DNA of 64,000 nucleotides from Isoetes taiwanensis (Eukaryota; Streptophyta; Lycopodiopsida; Isoetales; Isoetaceae): NCBI GenBank assembly GCA_021234155.1, contig JAJEKV010000003.1, positions 27,449,166 to 27,513,165 of the forward strand, read 5' to 3'. Shown piece by piece: positions 57,375 to 64,000 of this stretch (position 1 is its first letter; each line of letters starts with the position of its first letter). The notes under the pieces were generated by a model. It saw only the letters and a program-made list of their open reading frames with translations, ran no database searches and was not told where the DNA came from. The position numbers and the translations under genes were made by a program.

Positions 57375-58480
57375 CTAGCTAAATGAAAGGATATTGAAGG
57401 CCCAAAACACAGGTACTGCTACGTGTCTAGGATAAATCTGATCTGTATTGCCTAATGGTGGTTGTATAAACCCAGCAAATGTGACACTCGCAATTAATGT
57501 AGCACCTACTAAGATTGCATGTGCCCCATCTACATATATCTGACGGTCCTGATGTAATCGATCCAACCAAGATTTCACACTTCTTATCTGCAGCAATTCT
57601 TTTATGATATCTTCGTTATCAATTTCCATTGCATATTCTAATGCAGTTTTGCCAAATGTGTCTTGTGAATTTGCTATAATCTCCTTCTTGAACTCTCTGT
57701 TGCTGCACAAGGTATGTATAGCTTTTTTTTTATTTAATAATACTGTCCAATGCAAAGTAGTCATCCCCATCTTCCCCTCTTTTTCATTCACTGCATCCCT
57801 ATTACAACTCTGCAAAAGTTTTACAATTTCTTCTTGGTCAATAAAAAAAGCTAGCCACGATGGGGGCATTCCATCTAGAAGGAATTCATCGATTCTTCGC
57901 CCTTCATTGATGATTTGACGCCGCTGACTCCGTGAGCTTAAAGTCTGCTGCAAACCCCTCCTGATTGTGCCCCTCTTCCATAGGCAATAGGCATATGTCC
58001 CCAACGTTAGATTTCAAGACTGCTTTTATTTTAGCTGCCCAATTTTGCACCCACTGCTCATAGGTCAAGCTTGTTACCTGAAAAATTTATAAGCTCTTTT
58101 GCAAATGGGATGTGTTGGCAAAGCAAAGCCAGAGTCAAGGGTGTCGACTTATCAGTATCTTCAGCTTTTATATCCACTTTAAATCTTCCAAGAATTTGTA
58201 TAACTTCAGTATTACCCTTCCATACAGCCCAATGCATTGGGTTTCTTCCATGTCTATCTCTCATGTTTACTAGAACTGACATCTCTGCACCCCTGTGGTC
58301 GGAAGCAAGCTTAGCAGCTATGCAATCATATTTTCGCTTGTCCCATAAGCAGCTACATAATGAAGAATTGTAACACTGTCACCATTGGTTGCCAACAGAT
58401 CTGCAGTATCATGGTTGTTTTGTGGATGCAAGGCTTTAGAAATGCATAGACCAAATCAAGTGGAAATTCTCCATCCTTAT
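57375..58480 (-). pseudogene. Ankyrin-repeat PGG-domain protein (ACD6-like), frame-broken
   Basis: Plant ankyrin-PGG proteins are membrane proteins, some acting in defence. Pieces in order on the minus strand: KDGEFPLDLVYAFLK (58480), ATNGDSVTILHYVAAYGTSE (58390), VNMRDRHGRNPMHWAVWKGN (58260), TPLTLALLCQHIPFAKELI; another frame SLTYEQWVQNWAAKIKAVLK (58060); then in a third frame DGMPPSWLAFFIDQEEIVKL, MGMTTLHWTVLLNKKKAIHT, FGKTALEYAMEIDNEDIIKE, and the PGG segment VDGAHAILVGATLIASVTFA-GFIQPPLG. The stop is at 57375, 70 bp from the transposon. Several frame changes, possibly with unrecognised introns, and a shortened membrane region suggest a pseudogene. Confidence 0.75.
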
Positions 58481-58599
58481 TAGTTGCACACAAGATAGAA
58501 CTAACACAATTTACTCATGATCTAGGTGCGATGCTTCTATTTGATTTGCCATAATCTTCAGAGAATGCAACACATTTCGATTGAAATGGAAAGAGGATA

Positions 58600-59150
58600 A
58601 TAGAGAAAGGAACTAGATACAACCTAGATTATCATTGTCCTCTGCTTGAAGGAACTTGTCATTGCAAGAACTCAAACGCTTGAAGGAACGTGTTGTTGCT
58701 GTTTTAGTTGTTCGCAGAGCAAATCGCAGGCAAGAAACTTGTTCATTGCAAGAACCAAAGCACAATCTCAGCTCCCAGAACACCAAAACCCCAGGCTTAA
58801 AAAAACTATGGCAGGGCCGGATAGAACGACCTATGGCTTGGCATAAGCTGCTACCAGAGGGGATCACCGGACATTCAAAAGCTCTAAACCAGCTGCCATG
58901 ACCTTGGGAGCCTTGGAATGCATGGCGCAGACCTTATGACGACGATGATAATCCTTGGCAGTAGAAAGATCAGTTTGGCAACCTTCTATTTGGCAACGAG
59001 ATGCCTGCATTGATGGAGCACTGGTCCTCTCAACTAAGGAGAACTAATTGACGGACACACAGGACTTTTACTACTCGCCACTGCAAGCAAAAAGGCGAGA
59101 GACATAGCCATAGCCGAAGCCGGAGGGGCTGACCGCCAGTTTGCTGGCAA
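58600..59150. other. Upstream region, no gene recognised
   Basis: Contains the repeated phrase CTTGAAGGAAC..TTGTCATTGCAAGAA (58648-58760). It may be 5' sequence of the ankyrin gene, but no start codon in frame with an ankyrin repeat was found. Confidence 0.35.
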
Positions 59151-59154
59151 CAGC

Positions 59155-59262
59155 CAGTTTGGAGCAGTCACCAGCATATTCTAAGCATATGCCGGCATAT
59201 ACTTGGATATGCCATAAACCCACATAAATGAGGGTTTGCCCCCCTAGGGGCAACCCAAAAAT
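59155..59262 (+). repeat. Dispersed ~100-bp repeat, copy 3
   Basis: Same family as 19655 and 22385: AGCATATGCCGGCATATAC, GATATGCCATAAACCCACAT, AGGGTTTGCCCCC and TAGGGGCAACCCAAAAA. All three copies share orientation and the same end. Confidence 0.75.
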
Positions 59263-59499
59263 ACGGTTTGAAATACAATACAACACTGAAATCATAGTCC
59301 CAACCAACCATTACGTGAAGCTCCTCCCGCAATACGAAACGAATCGAATTGTGAAAAGTTTTTTTAGATAGTTAGAAGACTGGTGGTCATGTCACAATAA
59401 AAACAGGGCCTGTTTTGCCAGAAACGGGGGCAACTTTCTTGCAGCACGAATTTGAGGCATGATCGTCTAGAGACATCTAATAGAGGAAACCCCATCGCG

Positions 59500-59666
59500 G
59501 TAAATGTCGGACACTGACATGTTATACCCAGCCTTAAATGGCAAAAAATCGGCTAAGTCCACAAAAACGCCGTGTATTTTTTTTTGGGCGTGGCTATAAC
59601 ATGTCAAACACACGGATATACCACGGATATGCCCGTGGGTATAACATGTCAGTGTCCGATATTTAC
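59500..59666. mobile_element. 167-bp foldback element with 30-bp inverted repeats
   Basis: The left arm GTAAATGTCGGACACTGACA...TATACCC (59500-59529) is complementary to GGGTATAACATGTCAGTGTC...TTTAC (59637-59666) with one mismatch. Inside, TATAACATGTCA recurs. Direct repeats GGAAACC(C)CATC lie a few bases outside each arm. Probably a MITE about 130 bp upstream of the hydrolase start. Confidence 0.8.
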
Positions 59667-59791
59667 TGGGCTGGAAACCCATCAAATTCTCAAAAACTGG
59701 GTTTTTTGGGCTGTATGCGCAGCTAAATGGGACGAGCTATATTTACTTTCTATAAGATCCCAACGCTGACAAGGTTTCTGTAGTGGAGGCG

Positions 59792-61482
59792 ATGGAAAAG
59801 TTTCCGGGTAAGTTCTTGACGAAGCAAGAGTTGCATAGAGCACATTCCATTTTTCCCATTACCTACAGTTCCATCTGTGTTCAGATTTTTTCCTGCCTAT
59901 GTCCATACAAATCTGACATGAAAACCCCAAACTGGGTAGAATGTATTGGGAGTAAAAGCCTAAAACATCTTTTCTCTTCTCGCTCTTGTGGTCTCTACAG
60001 AACGGGTCTGTTCAAGAAAGCTGTCAATTCCAAATAAGTTAGGTGAGAAATTGGTTGGGTTTTTTGAAGATACCGGCTCAGAGAATGTTGTTATACTTTG
60101 CCATGGCTTTCGATCAGATAAGGTGAAACGGTTATTGCAAATTTTTATAAGTAACTGGAAACTTGTTTAACTCCAAGTTATTGCAGAATTTTTTTTTGCT
60201 TTCTGGCTTGGCAACTGCACTCGCTGAATTGGGCATAAGTTCCTTTAGATTTGACTTCTCTGGAAACGGGTGCTTTGGCCTTTTTACAATCTGCATTATA
60301 TGCTGTACTTTGCAGTTATAATACTCAAATTCTGTTATTTTCTGCAGTGAAAGTGAAGGAGATTTTACATATGGAAATTACTGGAAAGAGGCTGATGATC
60401 TTCGATCTATTGTCAATTTTTGGAATTCTGGTGGTCGCCATGTCAAAGACATAATTGGTCATAGTAAAGGTACTTGCTCACTTAAAGATAATTGGTCCTA
60501 AGAGGTTCACTCTTCAAGAGAGAGAGCTTTATGTTCTGTCCTTAGATTTGACGGACACTCTCTATGAGGGCATGATATATTAATTATGTTCTTATTCCCT
60601 TGCATTTGCTACTTATATTAAAAATTCTATCACCCTGTTCCGCTACAGGTGGAAATGCGGTGTTGTTGTATGCTGCCAAGTATGGTGATGTGCCCAATGT
60701 CATCAATATAAGTGGGCGATTTGATCTTGAAAAGGGAATTAGTGAGAGGCTGGGGAACAACTTTCTTCAACTGATAGAGGAGAAAGGGTTTCTAGATGTC
60801 AAAGATAAATCTGGTATTCCATTTCACCGAGTACTTTCTCAATCTTCTACGTGTCTGTATCTTCTGCTATTGATGATGTTTTTGAGTCCATCAGTGGTAT
60901 ATTCCTGTTTTCATGGTTTATGCATTGGGTCTCCAGCTGGTGTGACTGCGTGACTGACATTAATCTCTGTAGTATTTCCTCTTGGAATTCAAAAAGCTTG
61001 TCACTGTCATTTCATAACTTGTAAATAGCAATATGGCATAATTGGAATATAGGAATCCCAGTCTTGTTACATACCTTTAATTTATATAGGAAACATAGAT
61101 GGCATCGTGTTAATATGGTTTTAAAATTTAGGTAATATTGAGTACCATGTGACGAAGGAAAGCTTGTGCCATAGGCTCAATACAAATATGAAAGATGCAG
61201 CCAGCCATATTCCAAAAAGATGCAGGTAATTCTTGAGTGAATACATACATTCTAAAAAGTTACAGCATTTGGGACTCACATTGAACTATTATTAGGGTGT
61301 TGACAATTCATGGTTCAGAGGACGAAGTTGTTCCTGTGAATGATGCACATCAATTTGCTAAGGTCATAGCAAACCACAAACTGATCATAATTGAAGGCGC
61401 AAATCACATCTATGCGAAGCATCAGAAGGATTTAACATACTTTGTGTTGCGGCACGTGAAAAGTACTCGCTCCAGGCTTTAA
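59792..61482 (+). CDS. Alpha/beta hydrolase (S33-type esterase/peptidase-like)
   Basis: Seven exons with sound splice sites: 59792-59807, 60001-60122, 60187-60269, 60348-60469, 60649-60813, 61132-61225, 61296-61482. Coding length 789 bp, 262 aa, no stops. It contains the oxyanion-region motif VVILCHGFRSDK, FRFDFSGNGESEGDF, the nucleophile elbow GHSKGGNAVLLYAAKYG (Ser), HGSEDEVVPVNDA (acid Asp) and EGANHIYAKH (His), so the triad is complete. It matches full-length plant single-domain hydrolases of unknown substrate; no signal peptide, so probably cytosolic. Start chosen at 59792 because it makes the 16-nt first exon join exon 2 in frame and a stop precedes it. Convergent with the zinc-knuckle gene. 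Confidence 0.88.
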
Positions 61483-61739
61483 TGTAGACTTACAAGGTCT
61501 TTCAAGTTTGCTGGAATGGCTTGGAGGGCTACACATGCCTCTTCCCAAATGTCAAAATGCATGCATCAAGAGAAAATGGATGCAATTTTAAAATTAAATG
61601 GCAATTTTTTGAACAACTCCATGATCTTCTAGTCTCCTTATGATTTTTCTGTATTAGATCCTCATGCAACCAAAGCTAATTATATCTTTTAATGGGCAAT
61701 ATCATCTACATTAACAGTAGATCTTTAAATCGCAATTGT

Positions 61740-62905
61740 TCATCCTAATTGCTTTTTGTTTGGATATAACAAATGTTGATTAGCTTTTATAAGTGCTCTC
61801 ACAATGCTTTGTTGAAATTGACATAAATATCGAGTACCTAGACCAGCCAAATATCCATACACTGAAAGGATATTTCTAGAAGGATTATCAAGGGGAAAAT
61901 GTGTATCATTATAACTTGCAATGCCTGCATTGTTCCAATCATTTAGCTGTCTTGTTTGTATTTCCATCCAACGAGAGGTTTGTGGCAGCCATGGTGACCT
62001 TTGAGAGCCATTAGAGCAATCACTAAGTGCCCGATCTCTAGACATTGGAAGGATATTTCTAGAAGGGTTCTGGAAGGCGAAATCTTGATTATAACTTACT
62101 ACACCTCGATGATTCAATTGTCTCCTATTATGTATTCCCTTCCAATGAGAGGACTGTTTTGGCAGCATTGAGGACGTTTTGGAGCTATTAGAAATGTAAT
62201 CATTAGGTGGCCGACCTCCAGTGGTATATTTCAAAGGGTGTTCAATGGAAAATTTTGGTCACTGTAGCTCAAAGTGCCAACATTGTTTGAGTTATTAAAC
62301 TCTCTCGTCCGAGGGCGTTCTCGCAGGCAAAGCGACCTTTTGGAGCCATTAATAGATGCAGTTTCTCTAGAGTTCCATGGTTGAGGCGATCTTTTCCGTT
62401 TATTTGGAGTATTCATGCACCCAAGGGCAAAATGTTCTTCTTTGAAGCATGCTTGTGCAGGTTTTTCAGCAGCCTCTTCTCTAGCATTTGGGGACTTTCC
62501 ACAGGCCATGCCAGAATGACCCAGTTCACCACAATTATAACATGATTCTTTGAATTCTCCAAGAACGTTTCGGCAACACAAGTGGCCCTTTTGCTTGCAA
62601 ACGTAACACTTGACCATCTTCAGATCATCTGGATGGTAGCCCTTTATGCACACATCTTTGGCTTTGATTTTGCGGGGGCAAGCATTTGCCTTGTGACCGG
62701 AGTTTCCACAGTAATGGCATTCTGACATCTTCGGGCAGTTCTGAGCCTTGTGCTCAAAATTTCCGCATATGTAACATAACATGGCCTTGGTTGCCGATTT
62801 GGGCATTGAGCAGCGATGTGGCCGGATTTGCCACAACCAAAGCATGGATCAAAATACCGACGAGGCATATTTTCTGCAAATTCCACAAACCGTAATGGAT
62901 TTGCC
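61740..62905 (-). pseudogene. CCHC zinc-knuckle protein, two frame breaks, N-terminus missing
   Basis: Relative of plant zinc-knuckle proteins (AIR1/HEXBP-like) that bind RNA or single-stranded DNA. After a TTTCAG acceptor at 62906: NPLRFVEFAENMPRRYFDP, knuckle 1 CFGCGKSGHIAAQC, a frame shift near 62800, then CYICGNFEHKAQNC, CHYCGNSGHKANAC, the atypical CYVCKQKGHLCC and CYNCGELGHSGMAC. The order with GHLCC...GHSGLACG is characteristic of the family. The tail has three loose repeats (N..Q/RTREFNNSNNVGTLSYSDQ; RRQLNHRGVVSYNQDFAF; RQLNDWNNAGIASYNDTHF), with NPSRNIL at the end of the last two. A second shift lies near 62235. Usual first exons were not found. Either a recent pseudogene or two sequence errors. 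Confidence 0.72.
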
Positions 62906-62959
62906 CTGAAATGTCTCGAATCTCACTCATATTTAAAGCTGTCAACCTTTTTCCGTTTT

Positions 62960-63080
62960 TACCTAAAGATAAAATTACAGACCTTTTCAACTGTCTTTTC
63001 CGGAAAGGACTAAGATAAGATAAAATTACAGCATCAAAGGCAACCTTTTTAACTCTCTTTTGGAAAGGGCTAAGAAAAGG
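62960..63080. repeat. Small direct duplication
   Basis: AAGATAAAATTACAG ... CTTTTCCGGAAAGGACTAAG is followed by a second, slightly changed copy (GATAAAATTACAGCATC ... CTTTTGGAAAGGGCTAAG). It lies upstream of the zinc-knuckle exon. Confidence 0.6.
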
Positions 63081-63252
63081 CCAGCATAAAATCTATGTTT
63101 CTCAAACTTAGGGTGGGGTTGCCATGTTTGGGGCACTTAAGAGGCGAATGTGGCATATTGTCAAAAACAACCTTAATTTGCTCAACCAAGGCAAGGTATC
63201 CTTGGATACCTCATCAGATATTCCATGCAGTGAAAAAAAAATGCCTTAAAAA

Positions 63253-63672
63253 AATCAAAGATCTAAGAGATATAGGGCTTTGAAGATTGGGGTGTCTAGG
63301 TGCCCCTATCGTGTGACTAGGGCCTGCATCAGTTCGAAGGTAAGCGCATTTTAGTCTCTTTGGGTTGTTCTTAGCTCTTAGCGTTTATTTAACTGATTTG
63401 GTGTTCACATGCAGTGCCATGGAAGGTTGGAGGAGGACCCAAGGTATTACAGCTCCTACCCATACTGGAAGCCACCGAACACTTCCTCCCTTGCCAAGAA
63501 GACAGAGCGCTGCGGCTCAGGCGCCTCTCAGCAGGCCAAGGATGTCGGCTCCTTCACTATGAACAACTATCTTGTGAATCGCCATGAAATTTCAGATCCG
63601 GTGGGGTCAAACCTTAATGTGGAAGTTACACCAGAAATATCTAATCAGGTGCAGCATGCCAAGAATGATTAA
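63253..63672 (+). CDS. Possible last two exons of an unrecognised gene
   Basis: A first exon ends RYRALKIGVSRCPYRVTRAC-ISSK at the donor GAAG|GTAAGC (63339). After a 75-bp intron (acceptor CACATGCAG) a second exon 63415-63672 continues in phase: CHGRLEEDPRYYSSYPYWKP, KKTERCGSGASQQAKDVGSF, ending QVQHAKND-stop. Good splice sites and phase agreement are the support. No family recognised and the 5' part is not found (a stop lies upstream of the first exon). Confidence 0.4.
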
Positions 63673-64000
63673 GAGATGGTTCACTGGCATGTAACAGTTG
63701 CTAAAAGAGATCGGGTTAAATTTGACAGCCCGGTTAGCCCAGATTAAGGAAGCTGTTACTTGTTGGCTAAATAGACACTAAGATATAGCCCTCTTATATG
63801 TTCTGAGTACCTAACTGCATCTTCTTCCTCTTAGTAGGCTTTTTTGTATAATGCCATTTTTCCCGAGGCACTTATGTGGATACAAGCATGTAATAGCCTT
63901 AAAGGCATTCCTAATGAAAGTTGCTTATGCACTTCACATTGCAATTGTATTATGCAATATTGGTTGTGGCTGTTCTGTGGACAACTCAAAAACATTCACT
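63673..64000. other. Possible 3' untranslated region
   Basis: AT-rich sequence after the stop at 63672, with no further frame. It could be 3' UTR of the preceding exon. Confidence 0.35.

Noticed and set aside
58613-58901. Overlapping frames of 66-84 codons on both strands
   Set aside because: Both strands are open over a short internal duplication and neither resembles a protein family.

Overview
The window is nuclear DNA of a land plant. It has multi-exon genes with GT..AG introns, plant families (malectin-like receptor, LOG cytokinin enzyme, ankyrin-PGG, PPR, plant PTB), a plant-type LTR retrotransposon primed by initiator tRNA-Met, and very low gene density. Very long introns, many decayed gene copies and a LINE-type reverse transcriptase remnant would fit a large, repeat-rich genome (gymnosperm or other non-model lineage), but the species cannot be told from the sequence.

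Layout. 1-3.5 kb: unassigned DNA, then a solo LTR (1732-3255). 3.9-22.2 kb, minus strand: remnants of an aspartyl aminopeptidase gene (last three exons at 3.9-4.5 kb, an upstream exon at 20.35-20.5 kb). They are separated by a complete 10.4-kb LTR retrotransposon (6123-16536, 5-bp target duplication, PBS, PPT, two LTRs) that lacks recognisable pol. Upstream of the 20-kb exon lie single exons of unrelated genes (PTB splicing factor, an unknown exon, a 2OG-Fe(II) oxygenase), all on the minus strand. 24.4-31 kb: PPR fragments in a triplicated 0.8-kb unit, an AIP1 WD40 fragment and a malectin-like receptor fragment. 32.7-34.0 kb: a 5'-truncated LINE. 37.3 kb: a LOG fragment. 38.1-44.7 kb: a 6.6-kb pyrimidine-rich insertion with repeated termini, placed in one copy of a duplicated host segment; the other copy (45.3 kb) preserves the empty site.

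46.5-57.3 kb: a 10.8-kb terminal-inverted-repeat DNA transposon with a 4-bp target duplication. It carries a decayed DDE-like transposase gene with an SDG...QFK / WNFF...HGKG signature, an FCP1/NIF-like phosphatase fragment, a nested 660-bp hairpin-rich element, two CAC/GTG arrays, and an apparently intact two-exon gene of 174 codons just inside the right end.

57.4-64 kb is the most gene-like part: a frameshifted ankyrin-PGG gene (minus), an intact seven-exon alpha/beta hydrolase gene (plus, 262 aa), a CCHC zinc-knuckle gene with two frame breaks (minus, tail-to-tail with the hydrolase) and a possible last exon of another gene at the right edge. The hydrolase is the only host gene I would call functional with confidence; most other recognisable coding sequence is fragmentary or broken, and mobile DNA dominates the window.
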